From Parietaria judaica (taxonomy: Eukaryota > Streptophyta > Magnoliopsida > Rosales > Urticaceae): DNA of 64,000 nt. Below the pieces are notes generated by a model. It was not told the DNA's origin. It was given only the letters and a program-made list of their open reading frames with translations, and did not search any database. Location: the NCBI GenBank assembly GCA_954871525.1, contig OX940872.1, positions 9,571,180 through 9,635,179 on the forward strand, read 5' to 3'. A program made the position numbers and the translations under genes. The number at the start of each line of letters is the position of its first letter. Position 1 is the first letter of the stretch. Below, piece after piece: positions 44,624 through 55,523 of this stretch.

Positions 44624-46491
44624 CTAACAAAATGAATGTTTAGTCCTTTCATGAAAGGAGAGATTATAAGCAATATGAATAGCTGCCTGATTGTCACAAT
44701 ATATGAAAGGTATAGGCAAGTGAGGAAGACAAAAGTTATGAAGTAATTGAGTGATCCAAACAATCTCAGAGGAAGTTGAAGCTAATGCACGATATTCAGA
44801 CTCAGCTGAAGATCGAGAGATAGTATTTTGTTTCTTAGATTTCCAGGAAATTAAGGAGTTATTAATGAAAACACAGAAACCTGTAGTGGAGCATCTAGTA
44901 TCAACACAAGCACCCCAGTCAGCATCAGAGTATGCTTTAAGAAATGTGTCAACAGTATTAGCAGCATAAAATAGACCTAATCCTGATTTACCTTTCAAAT
45001 ACCGGAGAAGTCGATGAGATGCTTTCATGTGAGCATCTCCGGGAGCTGCAAGAAACTGACTAAGGAAATTCACAGAATATGTGATGTCGGGCCTTGTAAT
45101 AGTTAAGTAAAGTAATCTCCCTATAAGCCTTCTGTAAGGGGTAGAATCAGCAATAAGCTCACCAGTTTTTGAGCTAAGACTTAAATTGGGTTCCATAGGA
45201 GTTTTGACAAGCTTCGAGTTACTCAACAATTGCAAAGTGTAAAGCCTCTGAGAAACATTGATCCCAGATTTGTTTCTTGCAATTTCAAGACCAAGGAAGT
45301 ACTTCAAACTACCCAAGTCGTTAAGCTTAAAGCTATTTGCAAGATCAACTTTAACTGAATCAATAGAAGATAGATTTGGGCTAGATAAAACTATATCGTC
45401 AACATATAGAAGCAAAGCAGCGAAATAATTTCCTGAACCTTTAACAAAAAGTGAATAATCATTCTTCGATCGTTCAAAACCTAATTTTATGATCACATTT
45501 GTAACTTTGACATTCCATTGTCGGGAAGCCTGTTTTAAGCCATAAATAGATCTACTAAGCTTGTAGGCCGAGTTGACAGATGGATCATAATTTTCCCGAG
45601 GATTGTAACCAAGAGGTAAAGTCATAAAGACTTCGTCATCAAGATCCCCATTAAGGAACGCATTATTAACATCCAATTGAGCTAAATGCCAATTGTATTG
45701 AGCAACTAAGGAAAGAAGAAGTTTAACAATGACAATTTAGCTACTGGGGAAAAACTATCTATATAGTCAGCACCTTCTTGTTAACTATACCCCTTAGCTA
45801 CAAGTCTGGCTTTTCTCCTTGCAAGGGATCCATCAGCATTGAACTTGTTTTTAAAAACCCATTTACAACCTATAGCCTTCTTATTTTTAGGGAGGTGCAT
45901 AATGGTCCAGGTGTTATTAGAAATCATAGCTTCTAATTCCTCATTCATGGCACTTTTCCAATGCTCAAATTTGTTTGCCTGATGAAAAGATTGAGGCTCT
46001 GCATCTAAAGTGCAGGAAAGAACAAAGTTTTTATAAGCATTGGAGAGACCATCATAGGAAATCACATAATTAATATTGTGAGGAGAAGTATGATGATTAT
46101 TTACAACAACACCACAGTCATAGTCATTAAGATAGCTAGGCTTCTTGGATTCTCTAATGTATCTTCTATTGATCAAAAGATTATTAGAAACAAGAGTTTC
46201 ATCAGCATCATTTGTATGGCTTGAAATAGGGCTATCGGTGGCAGTAGTATTATCATTAATGGGAACATCAACAAAAACAGTATGATCAGAAATACTAGTG
46301 GAGTTTGTTATGTTCTCATTAATAGTAACAACACGTAAAACAATTTCATGGAATGGATCAATATGAGTATTATCAGCCTCAATAATATGGAAATGAAAAT
46401 TATTCTCATGGAAGATCACATCACGAGAAACAAAGAAGACATTTTTATCTAAATCATAAAGCCTATAGCCTCTATACCCCAAAGAAGACAT
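44624..46491 (-). pseudogene. Copia reverse transcriptase and RNase H
   Basis: From 46491 on the minus strand: the integrase-to-RT linker, then NKFEHWKSAMNEELEAMISN, GCKWVFKNKFNADGSLARRK and RLVAKGYS (45781). After a frameshift: VNNAFLNGDLDDEVFMTLPL, SIYGLKQASRQW, an intact LLLYVDDIVL catalytic box, RNase H (AYSDADWGACVDTRCSTTGF, SSAESEYRALASTSSEIVW, FIYCDNQAAIHIA) and FHERTKHSFC, where another frameshift ends the frame at 44624 before the usual C-terminus. Part of the element at 44132-49139. Confidence 0.93.
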
Positions 46492-46493
46492 TT

Positions 46494-48016
46494 TTATCTA
46501 GCTCTTGCTTGAAATTTAGTGCGATGGGCCTGCAGAGTAGATGCGAAGGCCAGGCATCCAAAATTTCTTAAGACGCTATAATCAAAAGGCTTTTGATATA
46601 ACAATTCATAGGGAAATTTATATTGCAATATAGGCGTAGGAGTCCTATTAATTACAAAGGTAGCTGTTAAGATGCAATCTGACCAGAAAGTGACAGGTAC
46701 CTTGGCTTGGAAATACAGGGCACAAGCCACGTTTAAGAGGTGCTGATGCTTCCTCTCACCAACCGAGTTTTTTTGTGGGCTCCACGCATGAAAATTGATG
46801 GATGATACCTAACTTTGAAAAATATTATGTAAAAGCTAACTCGTGAGCATTATCTGATTTCAAATTCTTAATCTTCCTTGAAAATTGTCTTTCGACCATA
46901 ACTGTAAATCTTCGGAGAATAATGTGAACACCCGATTTCCGAGTCATCAAGAAAATCCAAGTAAATCTAGTATGATCATCAACCAGAGTAAGAAAAAATT
47001 TAAAGCCATTATGGGATTTTTAATGAAAGGGTCCCCATATGTCACAATGGATCAAATCAAGGGCTTCATTGCAAATCTGTTTATTTGATACAAAAGGCAG
47101 CCGTTTTTGTTTGGCGAAAGGACATATGTAACAAGGTTGACTTGTACCATTGTTGTGTTCATCTAGACCTATGATGCTTCTGAGAGGTACTAAGGCCTTA
47201 TGAGAGGGATGACCTAGTCTAGAATGCTACAAATCAGCAGTCACTTTATTAAAAAAAGAAGAAAAATTGGGTTCATTTGTGTCAAGGATGTAAAGCTCAT
47301 CCTGCACATTACCCCTGCCAGTCTCTTTCGTCGGTGTATGATCCTGTATTATACACAAGTTGTCAGTGAAAATAACACGACCACGAAAATGCGTGGTCAA
47401 ATTTTTTCACTAACAAAAGATTGAATTTGAAAATTGGTATGCAAAGAACATCTTGTAAAATGACGTTAGAATTAATAAGGATGTCCCCATAGAAATAAAC
47501 GGGGATGATCTCTTCATTAGGAAGAGTCACAGTGGAATTTCGTATATATTTGAAGTTAGTAAATCTGCTTTTAATGTTGCAAATATGTTTTTTGGCACCT
47601 GAGTCTATAATCCATGAATCATATAGATTAAATTTGTTGTTAAGAGCACACATATAAAATAAAGAACCTGTTGTAAAGGTGGCTAGATTCACAGTCGCAT
47701 TTGATGCAGTAGCCTTCCCTGAATTCTTCATGTGGCTTGTCAGCATGTTGATCAACTTGTGACACTGTGCGTCTGAGAGATTATCCATCGCTTTATTGTG
47801 TTCTTCAATTTTTCAGGCTTTCAAATCCACGGAATTAGCTTGAGACTTGAATCTTTGTTGTCCTCCCGGTGGATATCCGTGCAGCTTGTAACATTTCTCG
47901 ATCGTATGCCCAGACATCTTGCAATGTGTGCAAAATGGACAATCCTTGGCCTTAAACTGCCTTCTTAGAACAGACTCTTCCCTTGTGGCCATCGCCATGG
48001 TGCTTGCAGAATCCAT
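46494..48016 (-). pseudogene. Copia gag end, protease and integrase
   Basis: At 48016-47813 the Gag C-terminal region has an intact CCHC zinc knuckle, CTHCKMSGHTIEKC. At 47788-47363 is the protease with active site WIIDSGAKKHIC. Between 47362 and 46731 the integrase N-terminal HHCC region and core are broken by stops and frameshifts; 46730-46494 gives the integrase core end ([30 protein letters not shown]). The early Gag (48017-48797) is recognisable only as fragments. Confidence 0.85.
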
Positions 48017-48809
48017 AGAAATCTCTTATCCAATCTATCTCTGTCTCTCTTCTTGAACACAGAGAGCAAAGATTTTGTTTATAGGAGGCACATGATCCAT
48101 GAGAAGCAGCTGACCACGGATCACCAAGTACGTGTCATTCAATCCCATGAGGAATTGAATCCCATATTTAGTGCTGAAATTCATCGCAAACCTTTGAACT
48201 GCACTAGGGCTTGAAGTCGTTGAGCTCGTCCCAAATTGCCTTCAATTTCGGGAAGTAGGTTGATACTTAATCATTACCTTCCTTCATATTTTCCAGATCA
48301 CGCCTCAGCTCAAATCTTTGTGGAGCATTTCTCTGTTTGAACCTTTCTTTGAGATCATTCCAGATCTGAGCAACTGAATCCCCGAACAAGATTGACTTTG
48401 CGATCTCCTTGGATACTGAATTCAGCAGCCAGGCAACAAAAACGTTGTTGTTCCGATCCCCAAATTGATCAATTTGTCATCACCATCGACCGGCTTTGGA
48501 ATCGTTCCGTCGATAAAATTGATTTTTTTTCTTTACAGATAATCCGATCAAGATGGATCGAGACCAGGATGCATAGTTGTCACCATTGAGAAGCTGGGAG
48601 ACAAGAACTGCACCTATACTGTCTGAGGGATGAAGATATTAGGCGCTCAACGGATCATCGATCGGAGCTTTCTCGGCGACCTTGGAGACGATCACTCCCT
48701 TCTGCTCCGCGTCTCCCATCAGCATGAAAGAGAGATGAATTCTCGGATTGAGGGAAAGATAATCAAGCATATGACCAGGGGATCAATGGCGAAAATTGAT
48801 CTGATACCA

Positions 48810-49139
48810 TATCAAGAAAGGAATATCTGATCGGAGAAGAAAGCTTAAATCGAGGGAGAAGAATAAAGGAATTTCTTTATTGAATGAATGAATGATACAA
48901 GGAAATGTATTCAGTATACTGAATACTGAGATCGATTAATCCAAGACAAATCAGACTATTTGAGCTTTACAAAGAAGCCTCATCAAACGACTTAACAACT
49001 CATAGTCGTTTGTCAATGAAACTGACCAATATAACAAAAACGACATTGAAGAGCATATAAAGAGTAACTTTCTTAGACGACATCAAAGAGAAACAAACAT
49101 TGGTTAGTCGTTAGAATATAAGCAAAACACATTTTAATA
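48810..49139 (-). repeat. 5' LTR of the TA...TA Copia element
   Basis: 330 bp, next to the primer-binding site at 48798-48809. Confidence 0.92.
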
Positions 49140-49144
49140 GGATC

Positions 49145-50095
49145 TGCTAAGGAAGCTTGTCGATGTCCATGATAATCGTTGCAGGCCGTGGTTGGTTGGG
49201 GCGACTAGAATGAGATCCTTTTTTGCGGGATAAAAGACGGTGATGGAAGACAGAGTTCGGCCCTCACAAATTTTTTTGAAAATTCCTTGGAGGATGCGGG
49301 GCGGGAAGATCTTGGTTATCACGGCGAAAAGTTCACATGCAGTTGGAAACTGGCGAGATTTGTCCAGGAAAGGCTCGAAATATTTTGCGCCAATGAGGAG
49401 TGGCTGAGAATTTCTCGAACTTCGAAGCTCATAATCTAGGCTATTATGAGTCCGACCATAGGGCGATTCGGCTACGCCTATGTCCAGATCGATTCCATCA
49501 ACAATCTAGACCTAAACGCAGATTCCTTTTCGAAAAAAAGATGGATGTAGGACATATGGGTGGAGGTTGTCCGCGGGAGCTATTTTTTAATCTGAAAAGT
49601 CTGGGCAGTTTTCTTAGTGACTGGGACTGAGACAGATTCGCCAAGCTTCCAAAGAAGATAACTGATTTGAGAAAGGATATTGAGGAAAGGAAGAAAGATC
49701 ACATGCACAGCTCAAAATTCGTCAAATTGCAATCCTTAATGAAAAACTAGAGAAGTTTCTCTTGGTAGAAGAGATTCATTAGAGGCAACGGGCCATGATT
49801 AATTGGCTCAATCACGGGGACAAAAACACAAAGTTTTTTCACGCCCATGCTAATAAGAGGAGGAAAGCCAATCGAATCACGGGTGTAAAAAAACGACTTC
49901 AGGCACATGATCTTCGATACGAAGGATGTGTTACGTGCGTTCGCGAGTCAATTCAGCAACCTATTCACAAATACTAATCCGCGCAGTGCAAAATTATTTG
50001 AGGGCATTCCTACAAGTGTTCCAAAGCTTCCCAAAAATCTCATGCTGTTCCTTGAGACAGATTTTACCGATAACGAGATCGCGAAAACATATATA
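49145..50095 (+). pseudogene. L1-type LINE ORF2 fragment (endonuclease and linker)
   Basis: The plus strand reads FFENSLEDAG, then LGYHGEKFTCSWKL, YYESDHRAIRLRL (the SDH motif of the exonuclease-endonuclease-phosphatase domain), RPKRRFLFEKKM, and after stops MINWLNHGDKNTKFFHAHAN, KANRITGVK, FASQFSNLFTN and LMLFLETDFTDNEI. These are the pre-RT segments of plant L1 ORF2. It ends near 50095, before the reverse transcriptase. Frameshifts and stops are frequent. The TA...TA Copia element sits just upstream. Confidence 0.82.
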
Positions 50096-50222
50096 CCAAT
50101 AGTATGTGGCATCCTTCCAAAAGTATTAGTTATTACAATATAAAACATACAGAACATATATACCAATAACCACCCATTAGTACGTAGCAACCTTCCAAAA
50201 ATAATTTTTATCAAAATATAAA

Positions 50223-50525
50223 AGGGGCGGAGTTGGATTTCTCAAGCCAAATTTTTCAGAAAATTATAAACGATAAAATATTTAGTGATGAAATTGTATA
50301 TATTTACTTAATATATAATAAAAGAATCTTTGTATAAAGAGATTAGTAATAATATAGAGATCATTAATATATATAATAAAAAATTAGGGTAATGAGAATT
50401 GAACATTGGGTCTCTAAGAAGAAAGTATTACACTAGAATATTAATTTTTTCTAATTATGATACATTTTATATATGTTGATAAAACAGTATAATTTTTATT
50501 AATTAAAAATAACACGTTTGAATCG
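50223..50525 (+). mobile_element. MITE copy (AGGGGCGGAG family), 3'-truncated
   Basis: Begins AGGGGCGGAGTTGGATT and matches 61586-61965 through TATAATAAAAGAATYTTT, GAATTGAACATTGG and TGATAAAACAG, but the right TIR is missing. Confidence 0.7.
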
Positions 50526-50730
50526 ATACCGCACGCGCTCGGGCCTAAGTAGCTCCGACCACATGCCCCGTACTTTCAATATTTGGTTCCACGACTAGAG
50601 TCGGGTCACAGACTCCATGTCTTTATTTACTCTCTTATTCAACATGAATTGAATTTCTTCCTAAAGCTTGTGTCAAATTAATTTTTCGTCTACGATCTTT
50701 TATTTTTTGTTTTTTAAGTTCTCTATATAT

Positions 50731-50765
<35 letters not shown>

Positions 50766-51659
50766 ACAAGCTTTAAAAAAAGAATTGGTAGAATTTCCAG
50801 TTACCATCCGGTACAGATTTTTTCTTGAAAAGAGAAACCAGCTAATACGGTCACAATTTAACTGGGCATAGAGGATCGAACGTTGAACAGAAGAAGAGAG
50901 GACCTCTTTTTGACACACACCAAGTTTGAACAGAAAATGATATCGCATATTCAACTATTGATTCTCATTCCAAAATGTCTGTCTGATGAGGTCCTAATGT
51001 GGATCACCGAAAATAAACAACAACCAAGTTCCAAGGCCAAGGTAAGACCTAGTTTTGAAATTAATGTATCAAGATAAGACTCATGTTTAAAATCTACAAA
51101 ATTTTCTTTTAATTGTTCAAGTATATTTTTGAATTGTGATAAATTTTATTTTTTGAATATTAGTCTAGAATTGTGATTGTAGGTTTTTTTCTTTTCATTT
51201 GTGCATGAAAAGCTCATTAGTTTCGGATTTTGTTTTTATTTTTATTTTTTATGCATTTAATTTTTCTTTTTTCTTTTTCTTTGACTTTTTATAATGAATA
51301 TCATTATAAATATGTTAATTTATTTTTACTTTCCATAACTTCTCAAAAAAAATAAAATTGTTTTGATGGCGAAAAGTAACAATGTTTTGGATTTTGGCGA
51401 TTTTGAGGTACGCTATTGATTTTTCTTGTTGTTATGACTTTTGAATGATAAATATAGTTATAAATTTGTGATTGGGTATTATATTTTCATATTACTCAAT
51501 TTTCCACATTGTTCACTTTTCGCGGTAAAAGTCCCAAAGTTTCAGATCTTGGAGATGATATTATTTTTTGAGTATCTATTATTATATGAGTTTGTATTGG
51601 GTATTTTGGACACTGTATATAAATTAAGGATAGATATTCTTAAAAAAATATACCTTATT
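50526..51659. other. Spacer with TA microsatellite
   Basis: TA array at about 50735-50760. A GC-richer stretch at 50530-50630 resembles 59500-59600 (GAGTCACAAACTC-like words). The short open frames here are not convincing. Confidence 0.4.
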
Positions 51660-51823
51660 TGTAGATAACCGATCCTGCCGAATATAGATAACTGATCCCG
51701 TCGATAAATTTCGATAACGATAACCTGAATTCTTATACTTTATCGATCTGTAAATCTGTTACTAGATCATAAATCCGCGATAATCAGTAATAGATTAACC
51801 GGAAAAATTAGTAACTTGAACAC
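51660..51823 (+). mobile_element. Degenerate right end of an hAT2-related element
   Basis: Contains CGATAACGATAACC, AAATCCGCGATAATCAGTAA and ends TTAGTAACTTGAACACTG, which resembles the hAT2 right terminus. The left end was not found. Confidence 0.4.
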
Positions 51824-52295
51824 TGATTTATATAAACCTCATGACGAGTGCGCAGTAACTGGTCACTTTAATATTTGATAACTCTTTATCTTATTTTGCT
51901 TTACCTTAAACGTCATAATAGTAATGTAAACAAATATAGCCTTAGACTTCGTCAATCATATAACTATAGCCAGTTGAAATTAAATAATTTATAATAAAGT
52001 ATTTCATTAAGCTTGTCATGATCAACCATTTCTCAATATTATGGAGTTGAGTACAATACTCGGTTGCTTTCGCCTCTCTTAGTTTTCAATAACATTAAGT
52101 CCACTAGGTGCTTTGCAAGTTGTTTCCTTCTTAATTTATTACTACTTAATTAGTTGTTAACTCGATAATTGGGTTTTGCTTACCTCAAGGCCAGACTTCT
52201 TCATAAAAATCTGGGCGATCGAGCCAAAAATATCATAATAAAAATTTATCAATAAAAAGTTTCGTATTTTATTATATTTTGATTGAAAAACATTT
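51824..52295. other. AT-rich spacer containing P450 relic 3
   Basis: Apart from the relic listed next, no feature seen. Confidence 0.5.
52012..52062 (+). pseudogene. P450 relic 3: leader and start-codon scrap (weak)
   Basis: GTCATGATCAACCATTTCTC, AATATTATGGAGTT resembles the gene 2 leader and start (TGATCATGATAAACC, TTTCTCAATAATATTATGGAG). Only about 35 bp match, so it could be chance or a remnant of another duplicate. Confidence 0.4.
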
Positions 52296-52635
52296 TGATG
52301 CGGATATCTTTAAGATATCCTTTATTTAATTATTATTATATTATTTCCAGTTTACTTAGAGTGATTTAAGGAATTTGTTTCCTCTTTTCTTGCTTTTCAG
52401 TTTAAACCCTAACTCTATATAAGAGTGGTGGATGTTATTGTATTTCTCAGATTTTTGAATGAATAGAAAATTGAAGCTTTTGCTTTGAATTCCCGAGTTT
52501 CATACTCGTTGAGACGCGTTCTTGTGTTAATCCATAGTCCGCTCTACATCAGTTGGTATCAGAGTCACTCGTTTCTGACAGAGGCACCGCAGAAGCGAGC
52601 CGTTCACGAAGCTTTCGTAGAGGATATGGTGAGAC

Positions 52636-53069
52636 GAGAAGAGGTCAACGGATTGCGCGCTTAGGTGGACTTGTTGACCCGACAGATGGCTGCACTGCTG
52701 CAGAATCAATCGGAGCGACGACGCCGAGGCAAGTCCGACACCAAGGACGACCAAGCCAACCTGGTCGGGGAGAATTTTGGACGTGCGGCGGTCCTGGAAG
52801 ATGGGCTAAGGTTAGCGGCGTTCGAGGTGGCAATCTCGGAGTACGACGAACTGACGTACGATGAGGCGGAACACGGTGAGGCCGTGTACGACGAGTCGAT
52901 CAACGGCGAGTTGGAGTATGCCGAACCAGTGTACGATGAGTACAACGATTCCATTGACGACGAGGCGGAGTACGCCGAGACCGTGTGTAGGAAAGTTGTT
53001 CGCATAGACACTTTCGCCGAAGAGGAAATTACAAAGGGCGACAAAACTGAGCCGACGAGGTACTTTTAG
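52636..53069 (+). pseudogene. Acidic ORF in the small LTR element
   Basis: A frame reading VDLLTRQMAALLQNQSERRR and then an Asp/Glu/Tyr-rich tract with (E/V)YDE(S/Y) repeats (AEHGEAVYDESINGELEYAE) ends at 53069. The beginning resembles a Gag N-terminus before a stop; no Gag, protease or RT domain follows. Function not assigned. Confidence 0.4.
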
Positions 53070-53570
53070 AGAGCGCCGAAAACTACTCGAGGAACCTTCC
53101 TCGCAGATATCCTCTCGACGAACCTTCTTCGATGAACCCGCCTCGAGGAACTTTCCTCGACAAACCCCAGGCCACGGACGACAAGTTTTTCTCTGACGAG
53201 CATACTTACGTCTCGAGCAAGGCCACTGATGACGCTGCACCAAGAGTGCCTGCTGTAGTGACGGTCATGACGATCGCGAGCATGGATGTCTTTTTACGAA
53301 GACGACTCTGGCGCCGTCACACGTGCACCGATGGCGAGGAACCCACCACTGCCGACGACGCTCTCGCGCTAGCCGGTGACGTCGAACATATTATTGTCCT
53401 TCGCCACACCATTCTCGAGGAACCTCCCCCGCCAACCTTGCCTCGAGAAAACCTCCTCGCAGACACTTCCTCGCGAACACTTCCTCGTGGAACCAACCTC
53501 GGAGCTACCTCGACGAACATACCCCGAGGACCTTTCTTCGACGAACATTCCTAAAGTTAGCCAGCTACGT
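53070..53570 (+). repeat. Degenerate CCTCGACGAACCTTCCTCG repeats
   Basis: Blocks of CGAGGAACCTTCCTCG-like words at 53075-53165 and 53410-53555, each self-complementary around CGAGGAA...TTCCTCG. Makes up much of the internal region of the small LTR element. Confidence 0.6.
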
Positions 53571-54343
53571 AAACACGCCTTTCATCATCGCGGTAACCAC
53601 CTCGCACCAGCCTCCTTGCCAATGCCGCCGACTAGGAGTTTTCTGGTGCGACGATTTCGTTTTCGCTAAGACGGAGCACGTCAACTCACTGCTTGACGAG
53701 ATCCACTTAAAGCCAATAATCGGGCGCGCCAAGAAACCTCCCGACAAAACCTCCCATCACAAAATCGCGTCCTCTCGCCCCGACGCCCACTTGAGTTCTG
53801 CCTGCCTGCCCAAATAAATTTGAGGACGAATTTATTTCTCAACATCGGGAGAATGATGCGTATATCTTCAAGATATCCTCAATTTAATTATTATTATTAT
53901 TAAATTATTTCCAGTTTACTTAGAGTGATTTAAGGAATTCGTTTCCTCTTTTCTTGTTTTTCGGTTTAAACCCTAACTCTATATAAGAGTGGTAGATGTT
54001 ATTGTATTTCTCAGATTCTTGAATGAATAGAAAATTGAAGCTTTTGCTTTGAATTCCCGAGTTTCATACTCGTTGAGACGCGTTCTTGTGTTAATCCATA
54101 GTCCGCTCTACATCAGTCATATTCATTTGGAAAAGCCTATTTCTTTTCGATTAAATGATTATTGGGCCCGGCCTGTTATGCTTCTTGGATCACAACGACT
54201 TCTTAAATGATTTTTAAGTGAGAAATGGTTTGTTAAGAGATATATTCTGGGTATTAATGATTCTTAAATCTCACTTCAGATTTTTGCTATTAATTAGAGC
54301 ATTTTCCGTCGTAGCAACCACAGATATTGTCACATTTCCAACA

Positions 54344-54586
54344 TATCATATATATATATATATATAGAATTGTCTCTCCTTTCACGTTATTTTTGGCAAC
54401 TTTAAAAAAAAAAAAAAAAACCTACTCCAATAATTGACTACTTTGAAAGTTTCTCATTAAAATCCAACACATCATTATTCAATATATCATAGTTGTCCTT
54501 GCATGTGTTTTAAACTTTTTATGTCCCTTTTATGTGTTGGTGCACTGCTCTCTCTCTCTTCTTTGTTTTTTTTTTTCAACAGTTGT

Positions 54587-54643
<57 letters not shown>

Positions 54644-54855
54644 TGTCTCTCCTTTCACGTAATTTTTGGCAGCTTTAAAAAAAAAAAAACTACTCCAATA
54701 ATTGACTACTTTGAAAGTTTCTCATTAAAATCCAACACATCTTTATTCAATATATCATAGTAGTCCTTGCATGCGTTTTAAACTTTTAATGTCCCTTTTA
54801 TGTATTGGTGCACTGGTCTCTCTCTTTTTTTTTTTTTTCAACAGTTGTTGATATT
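54344..54855 (+). repeat. Tandem duplication (about 250-bp unit) upstream of P450 gene 2
   Basis: Two copies, about 54344-54588 and 54589-54855, share GAATTGTCTCTCCTTTCACG, TCCAATAATTGACTACTTTG and TTCAACAGTTGTTGATAT with few differences. Each is preceded by a TA microsatellite; the second is about 50 bp long (54588-54640). Confidence 0.9.
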
Positions 54856-55465
54856 TGGAATGAAACCTCGTTTTTGTTTGACCTTAAGGTTGCAAAAAAT
54901 AATTGGTTATGTAGTGAACTAGACTATAAGCGATAAAAGTAATGAAGTTATAATTAAGAAATAGAGCAACATAAGAGTTAATTTTAAAAAAATAGTGATC
55001 AAAGTATCTAAGTTTATTTTTGTTTTGGTAAATTAGTAGACCTCGCCCATTTTTTTGTTAGTTTTTTTAATCTTTCCGTCAATGACATAACAACGCAACT
55101 CGCAAGACGATTGAGGGGATGAACTTGTAATTTGAGAGAGAATGTAAGAAGGAAAATAAGAATTTGCGTTGTTGATTTCAAAGAATTTGTGTTTAGATTC
55201 AATTTTATTTTGATATTCGTGGATTTGATCGTGCAAGTTAACTTATTTGTTGCGTTGACGTAATAACTGGTGAAAAAAAAAAACAAAACAAAAAAAAACT
55301 TACGGAAAAAAAATGAACGAGGTCTACCGATTCACAAAAAAGACGAACTTAAGTACTTTTTTCACTATTTTCTTTTAAATTAGCTCTATGTCGCCTTGTT
55401 TTCAAAGAATTTGGGCACTTATGCCAATAAATAACCCTTAGGAATTATTCTATAACTGCATATAT
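54856..55465. promoter_or_regulatory. Upstream region of P450 gene 2
   Basis: Contains GTTTTTGTTTGACC (54870-54883), also found upstream of gene 1. Otherwise AT-rich with no gene. Confidence 0.45.
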
Positions 55466-55470
55466 ACATG

Positions 55471-55480
55471 TATATAAGGG
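55471..55480 (+). promoter_or_regulatory. TATA box of P450 gene 2
   Basis: GTATATAAGG, about 50 bp before the ATG, followed by a leader conserved with gene 1. Confidence 0.7.
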
Positions 55481-55523
55481 CTTAAAGTTAACTGATCATG
55501 ATAAACCATTTCTCAATAATATT

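Larger units (their letters stand above)
44132..49139 (-). mobile_element. Full-length degenerate Copia element with TA...TA LTR ends
   Basis: LTRs at 44132-44467 and 48810-49139 flank 4.3 kb of gag-pol on the minus strand. A perfect 5-bp target duplication GGATC lies at 44127-44131 and 49140-49144. The primer site (minus strand TGGTATCAGATC, 48798-48809) and polypurine tract (CTTGAGGGGTG, 44468-44478) are in place. LTR ends read TATYAAGAAAGG...CATTTTAATA instead of TG...CA. Confidence 0.93.
52296..54115 (+). mobile_element. Small non-autonomous LTR element with short LTRs
   Basis: LTRs of 256 bp (52296-52551) and 262 bp (53854-54115), both TGATGCG...CTCTACATCA with TATA box CTATATAAGAG. The primer site TTGGTATCAGAG follows the first LTR and a polypurine tract (ATCGGGAGAA) precedes the second. 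The internal 1.3 kb has no pol. The flanks CATTT and GTCAT do not match, so the target duplication is absent or mutated. Confidence 0.88.

Noticed and set aside
52706..53243. Minus-strand Ser/Val-rich frames in the small LTR element
   Set aside because: Mirror images of the acidic repeat coding; LTR, primer-site and polypurine orientation fix the plus strand.
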